From Eulemur rufifrons (Eukaryota; Chordata; Mammalia; Primates; Lemuridae), in assembly GCF_041146395.1 (NCBI RefSeq), contig NC_090990.1, positions 46,386,001 through 46,450,000 on the forward strand: DNA of 64,000 bases, given 5' to 3'. The notes beneath the pieces were generated by a model. The model saw only the letters and a list, made by a program, of their open reading frames with translations, did not search any database and was not told the DNA's origin. Every line of letters starts with the position of its first letter. Position 1 is the first letter of the stretch. Made by a program: the position numbers and the translations under genes. Positions 9,854 to 20,400 of the stretch are shown piece by piece.

Positions 9854-11122
9854 AAGGGCACTTCACAAAGTTCATGGAAAAATGGAATTAAAAGATAAAA
9901 ACAAAACATATAAACTTTATTTCTCAACATAAGCTCCATCAAGTTCAAGGCACTTTTGTAGGCAACGATACTAGCCCTTTAGTCTATCCCTAAAGAACTG
10001 AGGGTCCTGGGAATTTAACAATGGCAATGAATTTTTTTAATATTATTAACTGAAGAAAAATGGAGGCCCTTTATAGATTTTTTTAAGAATAGGAAACGAA
10101 AAGTAGAAGGAATCAAATCAGGACTGTAAGGTGGGTGCCTAATGATTTCCCATGGAAACTCTTGAAAAATTGCCCTTGTTTGATGAGAGGAATGAGCCTT
10201 GTTGTGGTGGAGGACTCTCGTAATACTTTCCTGGGTGTTTTTCTGCTAAAGCTTTGGCTAACTTTCTCAAAACACTCTCATAATAAGTAGGTGTTATTGT
10301 TCTTTGGCCCTTCGCAAAGTCAATAAGAAAAATGCCTTCAGCATCCCAAAAAAACTGTTGTCTTGACCTTTGCTCTTGAAGTCCACTTTTGTTTTGACTG
10401 GACCACTCCCACCTCTCGGTAGCCATTGCTTTGATTGTGCTTTGTCTTCAGGGCTGTACTGGTAAAGCTGTGCTTTATCTTCTGTTACAATTCTTCAAAG
10501 AAATGCTTCAGAATCTCAATTGCACTTGTTTAAAATTGACACTGAAAGCTCTGCTCTTGTCTGCAGTTGATCTGGGCATAACAGTTTTGGCACCCACCAA
10601 GTGTAAAGTTTGCTCAACTTTAATTTTTTGGTCAGAACTGTGTAAGCTGAACCAATTGAGATATGGTGGCTATTGTTTGTGCTGTTAATCATCAGTCCTC
10701 TTCAGTTAAAATACAAACAAGATGAATTTCTCCCCCACAAATTGATGTAGCTGGTTTGCCACTGAGGGTTTCATCTTCCTCATCATCTCATCCCTTTTTC
10801 AAAAGAGTTATCCATCTGTAAACTGCTGATTTCTTTGGGACATTGTTCCCATAAACTTTTCTTAAAAACATCAATGATTTCATCATTCTTCCAAGTTTCA
10901 CCATAAATTTGATGTTTGTTCTTGTTTCAATTTTAGCAGAAATCATGTTGCTCTGATAGGGGCTCTTTTCAAATTGATGCTTTATCCTTCTTAGTACCTC
11001 AAACTAGATCCTTTCAGACATAACAAGTTAGTGTGAGTTTATTTTGGTGCAAAAAAAAATTTTGAAATCCATGTATAGTTTTTTCATAATAGGCATTTTC
11101 GACACACTTTTGGAAGACCCTT
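9854..11122 (-). mobile_element. HSMAR2-type mariner, nearly full length (about 1.27 kb), dead
   Basis: The left end agggcacttcacaaagttca mirrors the right end acttttggaagaccctt as terminal inverted repeats. A TA precedes the left end. The interior, read on minus, matches mariner transposase in order. Length fits the roughly 1.3-kb mariner family. The element inserted into an older LTR-like repeat. Stops and frameshifts break the transposase, so it is immobile. Confidence 0.85.
10139..10426 (-). pseudogene. Mariner transposase remnant
   Basis: This 95-codon open piece contains FFWDAEGIFLIDFAKGQ and TYYESVLRKLAKALAEKHPG, the well-known mariner segment preceding the second catalytic Asp. Where functional mariner has the HHDNAPAH-type motif, this copy reads SPPPQQGS, so a catalytic Asp region is lost by frame slippage. 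The rest (C-terminal part at about 9880-10140, N-terminal part at about 10430-11050) is scattered over other frames. Non-functional. Confidence 0.85.
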
Positions 11123-11432
11123 GTGTTTCCCTGAGTCTTTCCCTGGTTCTCCTCTGGCTGCTGGCACTACTCAACAAATGGTCTCAGTGCCTCTCAAGAT
11201 GGCTCTCTGTGCCTGAATTTCTCTTCACAGTTTCTAATAACTGCTCCCTCCCTTTATTCCTTTAGGCATGGGGTAGTAAGAGCTTTGGGGTTCTGTTCTA
11301 ACCTTTGTTATCTCCCTACATCTTGCCCACATCTTTGTAAATAATCTCTTTATTAAACCCCTCTCAAATCATCTTAAATTGAATCTGCCATCTGTTTCCT
11401 GCTGGAACCCTGACTGATAGAGCGATCAAGCC

Positions 11433-12226
11433 AGAGCAGACTTCCGGAATCTTCTTTCTGAAACTCCAGAAGAGGCTTAGATTTATTCACATGATAGATG
11501 TCAAAACCATAAATTTTCCCATCTTAGTTTATCCTAGACTCAGAAGGCTGGATTCAACCTTCAAAGGTCACTGAAGTCCATTTCTCTGCCTCCTGCTAGG
11601 AACCCCACCCCCACTCCCGCCCCTGACTGCTCCTGTCAGAGGGAAGTATATCTTACTTTGAAGATCTCCAGGTAAGGGGATACCATAACTCACTCAAGTG
11701 TCTTCAGTCTCCTTGCCTGATAAATCTCCCCCTGTCTAATACGAACCCCTTGTGTTACAGGTGAAGCCCGTTTCCTTTGTCTGCTCCTTGGCAAGAGCTG
11801 AAAAAAGATCCTTCATTCTTTGAAAATAGGCATTAAATCATCCTTACCCTTCTCTAGCTCTGAAGCGCAAATCAATGAAGGCAGATAATCTGCACATCTA
11901 GTCTCAAGTAATCAGCCTGGACATTCTAGGAGAACCTACACTGCAACGCACATTCTCAAGTGTGGGTTTGAAAGGTTTGTCAGAGGAGGGAGGGAAAGAT
12001 GGAGCCCGAATCTCCACAGAAAAAAGGCTGCCTGGGTTCCTCACAGAAGTGATGGCGAATTCTTCTCCTTTGATTTACTTTCATCTACTTGGCCGTTTAT
12101 CCTCTGCCTGTTATCCTGACCCTGAAAGGGTCTGGTTTGCTGATATTTTCTGGCCCTGACAAAGGCTGCTGCTCTGTAGACAGAAATCTGCCGGCAGTTT
12201 ACCTCAGCTCTGCCTTCAGGCCTCTC
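11433..12226. other. Unique sequence, nothing recognised
   Basis: No repeat family or RNA gene recognised. Short frames on both strands only. Contains cccaccccc-rich sequence near 11605-11625. Confidence 0.4.
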
Positions 12227-12649
12227 TGTCTAGGTCTGCTAGGGCTGTCGTAACCAAATACCATGGACTGGGTGGCTTAAATAACACAAATTTATTTTTT
12301 CACAGTTCTGGAGGCTAGAAGTCCAAGAGCAAGGTGTTGGTAGATTTGGTTTCTTCTGTGGCCTCTCTCCTTGGCTTACACATGCTGCTTTCTTGCTGAG
12401 TCCTCACATGGTCCTTTTCTGTGCCGGTACATCCCTAGTATTTCTGGTGTCCTTCTGTGTGTCCAAATGTCCTTTTCTTATAAGGACACCAGTGGGATTA
12501 GAGCCCACCTTAACGGCCTCATTTTAACTTAATCACCTCTCTATGTGTCCTGTCTCCAAATACACTTTGAGGTACAAATACACTCGGAAGTGCTGGGGGT
12601 TAGGGCTTCAACATGTGAATTCTGGGGGGACATGATTCAGCCTGTCACA
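12227..12649 (-). repeat. MaLR-type LTR (MLT1/MST group), antisense, complete
   Basis: Reversed LTR order is clear: gctagggctgtcgtaaccaa, ataccatggactgggtggct, cacagttctggaggctagaa, ttcttataaggacaccagtg, ttaacttaatcacctc and ggacatgattcagcctgtca. It begins TG and ends CA on +, with CTCTC before and CTCTG after, a 5-base duplication (one mismatch) as ERVL-MaLR elements make. Solo LTR. Confidence 0.85.
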
Positions 12650-12810
12650 CTCTGCTTCTTCCGTTAAGCAATCTCTGGGGTTTCAATGGAATTGAACAAG
12701 CTATAAACAGCAATAAAATCTAGGATCTGGTAAACATTGTAGCCCATAGACCACTACTCTAAAATAAATTGTAGTGAAATTCAAAAGTTTCTCCCCTAAA
12801 TCCTAAGGTA

Positions 12811-12846
12811 CACGCGTGCGCACACACACACACACACACACACACA
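12811..12846. repeat. (CA)n microsatellite
   Basis: About 16 CA units with a short CG-containing lead (acgcgtgcgcacac). Likely length-polymorphic. Confidence 0.95.
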
Positions 12847-13054
12847 ATCCCAATTATATATCTTAAATCATCTACGTAAATCTTTAAGGTGTTCTCTAAT
12901 CACATACCCTTTGTTTTATTCTCACTCCTAGATTGGTGAACATATTTGCACAAGGATTTTGGCTCATTACCACGAAAAACATAATGTAGTCTGATCTTTC
13001 AGCCCCTACTCACTCCTACGTCACTTAGACGCCCAGCCATGAAAGCCAAGAGTC

Positions 13055-13205
13055 AGCACTATAGTAGGTGCTTTGCTGTGTCATTGGGTCACCTCATTTA
13101 ATCCTCCCAGTAATCCATCAGGGTGGATACTATTAGTCCCATTTAATAAGTGAAGAAACTATAACATGCAGAAAGATTAAAGTCACTCAGCTAGAAAGGT
13201 GAACC
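13055..13205 (-). repeat. MIR SINE, antisense
   Basis: agtaggtgctttgctgtgtc, cacctcatttaatcctccca, cagggtggatactattagtc and ccatttaataagtgaagaaa follow the reversed MIR order. Confidence 0.75.
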
Positions 13206-13791
13206 ACAAAGGCTTACCTCAGAGCCCCAAAAGCTAAGAAAAATTTATTTAGACAAAAAGAAGTACTATCAACTAATACTATTCCCTATTTACATCCCAA
13301 AAGTGCTCATAATTAGGACTTGTAGGCACTTCACAATCCTTAAGTGCTTTAAGGAAGCAAAGCTCTGAATAATTTTAACATCCCTTGAGTGTGCTAAACT
13401 TTTAAAGAAATTTTTGTCCTTTGCTAGTGGGTGGCCAGCACATGAACCATCAAGTGACCTGTTGGTTACCCTGAGCGCCATGTACAAGGACTGTGGGGCA
13501 TTCAGTGACTTGAGTAAGGAACGTGACTGCTGAGGACACAGAGCCGTGCCTATCACATGGTGGGGAGGGGGAGAGTCCTCATCCTTCAAGAGCTCCCTGC
13601 TGGGTAGGTCAGGGCAAATCCTCAGCCATTGCAGGTGTTTGACAGTGGCACAGCAAGAGGAAGTCAGAGGTTCACACTCTCCAGCCCCTTGTCCCCTTGA
13701 GTGTCCTGAGCCTAATAACCTGTGATGGAAAACACACAGCATCTGGACTTAGCAGTGGTATTGGTCATGGTCCAGTTTGGAGATGAGAGAT
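13206..13791. other. Unique sequence with a chance 150-codon minus frame
   Basis: The minus frame 13742-13290 (150 codons) shows no domain, signal peptide or hydrophobic pattern. Nothing around it looks like promoter or exon structure. Treated as non-coding. Confidence 0.4.
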
Positions 13792-14346
13792 TGTATTAGT
13801 CAGGGTTCTCCAGAGAAACAGAACCAAGAGGCTAGATCTCTATACCTGTATCTATAGCTGTATGTACATGTATATCTATATGTGCAGGTACATCTATATC
13901 TAGAGAGAGATTTATTATAAGGTATTGGCTCATACGATTATAGAGGCTGAGAAGTCCCACCATCTGCTCCCTGCAAGCAGAGGCCCAGGAAAACCAGTGG
14001 TGTAGTTCAAAGGCCTGAGAGCCAGAGGGGTGAGGGTGTAGACTCCAGTCCAAGTCTGCAGGTCTGAGAACCAGAGGAGCATGGACATCAGCTGGATGTC
14101 CCAGCTCCAGTAGTCAGGCAGACAGCGAATTCAACCTTCCTCTGACTTCTTGTGCTATTCAGACCCTCCATGGATTGGATGAGACCCACCCACATTGAGG
14201 AAGGCCATCTGTTTTGTTCAATCCACCAATTCAAATGCTAATCTCTTCTGGAAACACCCTCCCAGGCACACTTAGAAATCATGCTTAGCAAGATATCTGA
14301 GCATCCTGTGATCCAGTCAAGTTGACAAACAAAATTAACTACCACA
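13792..14346 (-). repeat. MLT2-type ERVL LTR, antisense, complete
   Basis: Starts tgtattagtcagggttctcc, agagaaacagaacc, has an internal gagagatttattataaggta, ttggctcata, then atgagacccacccacattga and gacaaacaaaattaactacc, aca at the end. This is a reversed MLT2 LTR with TG...CA ends. GAGAT at 13787-13791 and GAGGT at 14347-14351 form a 5-base duplication (one mismatch), typical of ERVL. Solo LTR. Confidence 0.9.
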
Positions 14347-14358
14347 GAGGTAACACAG

Positions 14359-14690
14359 CAGTCCCTCCTTATCCATGGGGGATGCATTCCAAGACCCCAG
14401 TGGATACCTGAAACTGAAGATAGTGCTGACCCTTAAATATTCCATGTTTTTCCCTGTACAGTAATGGGTGGGTAGTGTAGACAAGGTGAATACACAGGGT
14501 AAAGGGATGATTCACATCCCAGGCAGGATGGAGCAGGGCAGCTTGAGATTTCATCACACTACTCAGGACAGCACACAATTTAAAACTTAGGAATTGTTTA
14601 TTTCTGGAATTTTCCATTTAATATTTTCATATCTCAGTTGACCATGAGTAACAGAACTTCGAAAAGCGGACCTGCAGGTGCATTGCTAAC
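14359..14690 (+). repeat. Tigger-group DNA transposon remnant
   Basis: Begins cagtccctccttatccatgg, gggatgcattccaagacccc, agtggatacctgaaactgaa, a characteristic Tigger/pogo-group end. The far end contains gagtaacagaacttcgaaaa and gcgg but lacks a clean terminal repeat. Non-autonomous or deleted copy. Confidence 0.75.
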
Positions 14691-17095
14691 TGGGTCTGCA
14701 GGCCCAGATTTAGGTTTCTCTTCTGACACTTACACAGGCTGATTCATCTTGACCATTTTACCTCTAAACCTGAGCACTCCTCTTCAGTAAAATAGTATTC
14801 TCCCAGGGTGAGAAAAGTCCTTAGTAAACAAAGGAAGGCCACGAAAAGGTTGATGATGGAATGTAAGGGCTGAGAAAAGTGGAGAAAAGAAATGGTGTAC
14901 CTGCGTCTACTCCTGCCCAGTGGAAAGAAGTCATCGGTATACTCATTCTCTATCCCTGCAATCAAATGACACAACTTTGTCAGTCCAGAAAACACATGAG
15001 AGGGTGCTCTGGTCTTTGGTGCATCTGGCTTACTTCTACTGTAATTAGAAGGCCAGACCCAGCTTGTCTCATCAGAAAGTGGCAGCTCCATTCCCTCCAG
15101 GCCAAGCTGGGACTGGGGCTCTTTCACCAAGACTTAGAAGCTGTGACTTCTAAAGGTCAACCTCCCCTGCTCTGCAGGCAGCATTTCTCCAACTTAGTGA
15201 GTCTGTACAAGTGGTCTGAGTGTAATAAACTTCTGTTTTCTTAGGTGCTCTCGAAGGGTCACTTTGGCCTCTTCTACCTCTTCAACTTCCTGCCTTAACC
15301 CATCTTATTGAGGCTTTGATTTCCAACAAATTAGTTGGGTGGAGGGTTTCTTTTCTGGGTGCATAGCAACTCCATTTCTTGGCCTTGAAACACAAAAAAT
15401 GTTAATGACTCCCTAAGGCAAGACAACTCAGGACATGGAGACTCTGCTAGCTTCTTGGAATGGGAGAATCAAAAATAACTTCTTTTTTTTTTTTCTGGAT
15501 TTATTATAATAATGAATGCAAACCTTGAATTGTTATCACGATAAATTGCCCCGCATTCATGAAGACCAAGTGCCACACACTGGGCTAAATGCTTTCTTTG
15601 CAAATATTCTCTCATTCGAATTAAAGATAATAGAATACTCTGTACAACCTAACAGAGATGCCACAGAAATATTAATGACATGTGCTCCCATGTGCTCCCT
15701 TGGGGCTTCCCATTGCTTGTCACCAGCTCCCTACCCTCCCCCCCAAAAGAAACATCCATAAATCAAGCTACAAGTGAATTGAGTGCTGTGATCTGAGCCC
15801 ATCACCAAGGCCTAGATCTGGTCTCTTACACAGTAAGCTCAAAGAGCACTGCTCCTACTGTCCAACTTAACCAATGTGCACAGACTTCTGAAGAGACCAA
15901 ACTGTCTTCCTCCCTCATCTAGGGGAGAAATCACAAATGGGCTCTGGGAAGGGAGAGATGGAAAGAACTTTAAAAGAGAGAGAAGTGGTGCTGAGAATTT
16001 ACCCATCTTGTTTTCTCCCTTTGTCCTGGAAGGAGGGTTGAGGGAGGAAGGTGAGGGAAGGAAGGGAAATAAATACAAGAAAGTGCTGAGGGAAGAGGTG
16101 AGCACAATTGGAAAGCAGCAACTCCATGCTGACCACGTGGAGATGTGGCCATTGGGTGTGGGCGGCCATCCACCAAAGGCCACCTGGTGGGGTAGAGGGG
16201 TGCACAACAAAGAGATGCCCACAAATGGGCACATGGGAGTGAGGGAGGGAGAGCTCATGCCCAGGACTGCCCAGCAGCTGAAGGTGCCCCTGGACAGAGG
16301 GACCCTCAGGCATTGTTTATGCCAAGAGGCCAGACTGTGAGGACAGTAGCATCTCTGACAACACAAGAAGCAGGGGTGCCTGGCTGTGCACCATCCCCTT
16401 TCCTCAGTGCTGCCCAGGTGTGGGTCCTTCAGTCCCCCAGCATTGGAAATGATCTTGAACTGAACTTGGACCTGATAATTGTACACTGGACAAAAATCAC
16501 TAATGGGCCTGAATTTACCCAAGAGTGTCTAGTTGAGTCACCTGCCAAAAGACAGCTTAGGAGCTTAGAATCAAAAATTAAAGTCAGTTTTAGAAGTGAA
16601 GAAAGTTGTATTTTTTACACACCCAGATGATGACTGTGAGATTACAGACCCTCCCCAGCTGCTACTAACCATGAGTCAAGGGAGCCCTGACCTGGAACAC
16701 AAAGGTTGATTCCCTTCCTGGGATGGAGGAAGAAAAAATGTCATGTAAAAATAATAAAACAGGAACAATTGCTACCAAAATTGAGATCCATGTGCCGGTT
16801 ATTTTGCTAGGTACATCACTTACAAATGTTATTTTATTTAAACCAATGAAAATATTCCCTGCATCACAACAGAGAGGTTGTTCAATATGATTTAGGGTGG
16901 AGTGAGGGAGGACTGTGCCATCCAATTGTTCTTTCCTGGTAACCCCTGTAGCTCAGAGTCCATATCAGCTAAGATGAAGAGAAAAGGTCACGGATGGGGT
17001 CAGTTGCACGAAGGTATAAGATTTATAACATGGGGGCTGCCCGTCTCCTTACCTTGCGCTTCTGACAAACAGGACCCCTGAACTCTGCTTCCTGG
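14691..17095. other. Unique sequence with minor ancient fragments
   Basis: 2.4 kb with no confident gene. Small MIR-like reversed bits are seen near 15555-15645 (gaccaagtgccacacactgg) and 16770-16850. The long minus frame 16522-15839 (227 codons) overlaps open frames in four other registers across G/C-skewed sequence (gaaggagggttgagggagga), so it reflects stop-codon scarcity. A T run lies at 15482-15494. Confidence 0.4.
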
Positions 17096-17330
17096 TAGCA
17101 ACAGAGGGGACCAAGGGCCAGGATTAGGGCATAGCCAGTGAGGCACTTGTCTAGGATATAAAATTTAAGGGGGAGGGAGATGCCAAGAAACTCAGTAATA
17201 AAGATAAATATTTTAATGCAAATGTTTTTTAATAAAAATTAATGGGAAAGTATGCATAACAAACAAAATATCAAAATTTTAAATAAAGACAGGCTCAGTA
17301 TTACTGATTTTTACTTTTGTCTCAAGCTTC
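17096..17330. repeat. Ancient interspersed repeat, family not assigned
   Basis: The string gtgaggcacttgtctaggat, ataaaatttaagggggaggg, a caagaaactcagtaat stretch resembles a common old repeat motif ('tgaggcacttgcctagggcgcaaaatttaagggg'). I could not place it in a family or orient it. Confidence 0.4.
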
Positions 17331-17479
17331 AATATGGCTCAGCATGTCACTGTTGCTCATCTTGAAAAGAAGAAACAAGGCTGTCTTTCCTCACAGGCTG
17401 TATGATTGTCTATGAAGAAAATCCAAAGAATCTACAAAAAAGTTCCTAGAACTATAAGTGAGAGTAGCAAATACATTAG

Positions 17480-17828
17480 CTGCTTCAGGTACCATAACAA
17501 AATACCATAGACTGGGTGTCCTAAACAACAGAAACTTATTTCTTGCAGTTCTGAAGGCTAGGAAGTTCAAGATCAAGGTGCTAACAAGGTAGGTTTCATT
17601 GTGAGGCCTCTTCTCTCGACCTCTTCTTTGTATGCACAATTGACAGAGAGAGAGAAAGCTCTCTGATGTCTTTTCTTATAAGGGCACTAATTCCATCATA
17701 AGGGCCTCATGCTCATGACTTCATTTAACCTTAATTACCTCTAAAGGCCCCATCTCCAAATACTAGTACACTGGGGTTAGAATTTCAACATACAAATTCA
17801 GAAGGATGTAAACATTCAATCCATAACA
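17480..17828 (-). repeat. MLT1-type MaLR LTR, antisense, 5' part trimmed
   Basis: accataacaaaataccatag, actgggtgtcctaaacaaca, gcagttctgaaggctaggaa, gcctcatgctcatgacttca, acctctaaaggccccatctc and cattcaatccataaca. It ends in CA. The usual gtattagtctgc... start is missing. Confidence 0.8.
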
Positions 17829-18399
17829 GCAACATGGTTTACATACAAACATCAATTATATTTCTATGTAATGGTAATGAACAATTAGTATTTAATTTTT
17901 AAAGTACCATTTACACTAGCACACCCTCAAAAATACTTAGGTATAAATCTTATAAAATATGTTCAGGATCTGTATGCTGAAAACTACAAAACATTGCTGA
18001 AAGAAATCAAATAAGACCTAAATACGTGGAGAGATACACCATATTCTTGGATAGAAAAGTCAATATTGTTAAGATGTCAATTCTCTAGAAATTGATCTGC
18101 TGAGTCAATGCGATCTTCATAAAAATTGCAGCACAATTTTTTTATAGATATCAACAATCTGATTTCCAAATTTATATTTTGAGAACAGCATTAGAATAAT
18201 CAAAAGACTTTTGAAAGAGAGGAACAAAGTTGGAGGTCTCATACTATCTGATTTCAAGACTTACTATAAAGCTACAAGAATCAAGACATGTTGTATTGGC
18301 AAAAGAATAGATACATGAATCAATGGAACAGAATAGAGTCCAGAAATATATCCACACAAATACAGTCAGCTGACTTTTAACTAAGGTGCAAAGTCAATT

Positions 18400-18985
18400 T
18401 GTCAGGTTTCAGTCTGAAATGTCAGTTCTTGGCACTGTCATGGCCGAAGAATGACCAGACATACTAAAGTTAGGCAAGCACGAAAATGAGGTTTATTGAG
18501 GAGAGAAAGATAGGATTATAGGGCAAGAGCAAGATATAGGTTTACAGAGCATGCTACATATGCCACAGATGATGACCGGACCCACTGTCACAGCAGGGCA
18601 AGAAAAAGGAAGGGCAAAGAGAGAGCTCGGCTATGGTCAGCATCTTATTTTATAGTGCCTGGATAGGGACCTCCCTCATGGCTCAGCGGTCACCATAGAA
18701 CTACTTTGATTGGACAGTTGGGAGTCACATGACTTGAGCCTTAACTACGTATGTGGGTTCTAGGTCACTTTCTGAACTTTATGGGACCCATGCTGCTTGG
18801 TCTGTGGGCTAGAGAGTGCTCTGCATTCTTTTGCAGCTTGTGCACCAAGTTCTGAGTGGCAGATTCGTAGAGTATTCCCTCCTCCCTCAGGTATGGAGAA
18901 TCAGGGTTTGGCAGGACCAAGATGGGGGCAACATCACTCACTTTCATCCCTAGGAGACCCTGAATCCTTCACTATCTACTTAACA
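18400..18985 (-). mobile_element. Solo LTR of a class I (ERV1-type) endogenous retrovirus, antisense
   Basis: 586 bp beginning TG and ending CA on +, flanked by a perfect 4-base duplication AATT (18396-18399 and 18986-18989), and precisely interrupting L1 ORF2. Read on minus it has a TATA-like box (reverse of ttttatagtg, about 18650) and AATAAA (reverse of tttatt, about 18491). No internal viral genes remain. The 4-base duplication fits gammaretrovirus-like integration. I cannot name the family. Confidence 0.8.
18645..18656 (-). promoter_or_regulatory. TATA-like box of the antisense solo LTR
   Basis: Minus-strand CACTATAAAATA lies about 160 bases upstream of the LTR's AATAAA, the usual U3 to R spacing. 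Whether it is active cannot be seen. Confidence 0.5.
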
Positions 18986-19060
18986 AATTCAATGGAGAAA
19001 ATACAGTCTTTTCAACACATGGTGCTAGAAAACTGCACATCTACATGTGAAAAGAAAACA

Positions 19061-19092
19061 GAGAAGAGGAAGAGGAGGAGGAGGAGGAGGAG
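19061..19092. repeat. (GGA)n microsatellite inside L1
   Basis: About eight GGA units (aggaagaggaggaggaggag). This purine run expanded inside old L1 sequence. Confidence 0.85.
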
Positions 19093-19539
19093 AACAACTT
19101 CTGTTCTACTTCACACTTTGCACAAAACTTAACTCAAAATGGATCATAGAACTAAACATAAAACCTAAAATTACAAAATTTCTACAATTAAACACCCTAA
19201 AAAAATTGTTGTGACTTTGAACTCTTTGTTGTATCAAAGAGTTCTTAGATACAAGAGCAAAAGCATGATATATTTTTTAAATGATCCCTTTGCTTTTATT
19301 AAAATTCAAGTCTTTTGCTTGTCAAAGACACTGTTAAATCATAGACTGAAAAAATATTTTCAAAGCATATATCCAACAAGGAACTTGTATCTAAAATATA
19401 TACAGAACACTGAAATCTCAACCATAAAAAAAATAAACACCCAATTAAAAATAAGCAAAAGATTGGAAGAAACACTTTATCAAAGAAGAAGAGTCATTTT
19501 TACTGTATGTAAATCTACAATAGAATTATAAATATTTAA

Positions 19540-20400
19540 GAGATTTAGCTAAACCATGCTTAGATAACATTTTATAGCTTAGAATGCATATATGTTAGCA
19601 AATAACAAAGGATGACATCGTTGCATTAAGGATCCAACTCAAAAAGAAATTTAAAAACCACTGAATTATGCCCAAGGAAACTAAAAGAGAGAAAAGATAA
19701 AAAAAAAAAAATGAAAGACAAAACAAACAGAAAATAGAGATTAACAAAGCCATAAATTGGTATTTAAAAAAAACAATAAAATTGAATACTCCCTAAGGGG
19801 AATGATCCATTAAGGTGTTTAAATGCACAAAAAAGCAATGTCTGGAATGAAAAGAGGGACAGACTATAGATGCTGTAGTCACTAAAAATAAGATAGTAAG
19901 AGAAGTTTATGAACTAATTTCATCCAACAAACTAGAAAATATTGGCCAAATGGACAAATTTCTTAAAAATCCTGACATTAGATGAAATAGAAAATCTGAA
20001 CTGTCCTATCACAAGGAAAGAAATTAAAAACTTTCCCACCCAGAAAACCTCTAGGCCCTAAAATCTTCAACAGTCACTCTTACCAAACACTAGATAAAGA
20101 AGTGATGCTAATAATTCATAACTCTTTTAGAGAATAAAAAAAGGGAAACCTCTCTAATTATTTTACCTTGATACCGAAACCTGAAAAGGACATTACGGGA
20201 AATAAAAATTACAGCCTAATCTCATTCACTAACATAGATGCAAAAATCCTTAACAAAATGTTAACACCAAATCCAGCTTTATAGTAAATGGACGTACAAC
20301 ACAACCAGGTTGGTTTTATTCCAATAATGCTAATTTAATTTAGCATTTAAAAATTAAAGTTATTCACCATATCGACAGGATAAAAGAGAATATTTGCATG
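19540..20400 (+). mobile_element. Second old L1 fragment, ORF2 middle part, sense
   Basis: Contains ataacattttatagcttaga, caaactagaaaatattggcc, a gaaattaaaaactttccc stretch followed by accctctaggccct-like sequence (the L1 K-PGPDG region), gataccgaaacctgaaaagg and catagatgcaaaaatcctta. This part lies upstream of the preceding fragment in L1, so it is a separate copy or a rearrangement, not a continuation. Heavily mutated. Confidence 0.8.

Larger units (their letters stand above)
9680..11432 (+). repeat. Old LTR-like mammalian repeat split by a mariner (outer parts 9680-9853 and 11123-11432)
   Basis: The left part has ctgacctgtggaccatgtcg, gtgggcttcc and a ccagggtatttata end. The right part has gtggtctcagtgcc-like sequence, cacatctttgtaaataatct, ctttattaaacccctctcaa and ends ccctgactgatagag. 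These are consecutive pieces of one common old repeat of LTR-like texture (AATAAA-like CTTTATTAAA near its end). The mariner sits between them. Family name not assigned. Confidence 0.55.
17835..19530 (+). mobile_element. Old L1 (L1M-type), ORF2 3' part, sense, split by a solo LTR
   Basis: ORF2-like sequence in sense: aaatacttaggtataaatct, atgctgaaaactacaaaaca, gatttcaagacttactataa, gctacaagaatcaagaca, cagtctttt, ggatcatagaactaaacata, gcttgtcaaagacactg and caaaagattggaagaaacac. It runs up to and resumes exactly across the LTR at 18400-18985. Many indels and stops; no open frame over 110 codons. Confidence 0.85.

Noticed and set aside
13290..13742. 150-codon open frame on minus
   Set aside because: No recognisable domain; no flanking splice or promoter structure; ends just before an MLT2 LTR.
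15839..16522. 227-codon open frame on minus, longest frame outside the L1 copies
   Set aside because: Four other frames in both directions are open over the same span, the composition is purine/pyrimidine skewed (runs of aggaggg), and no domain or signal is seen. Absence of stops reflects base skew, not selection.
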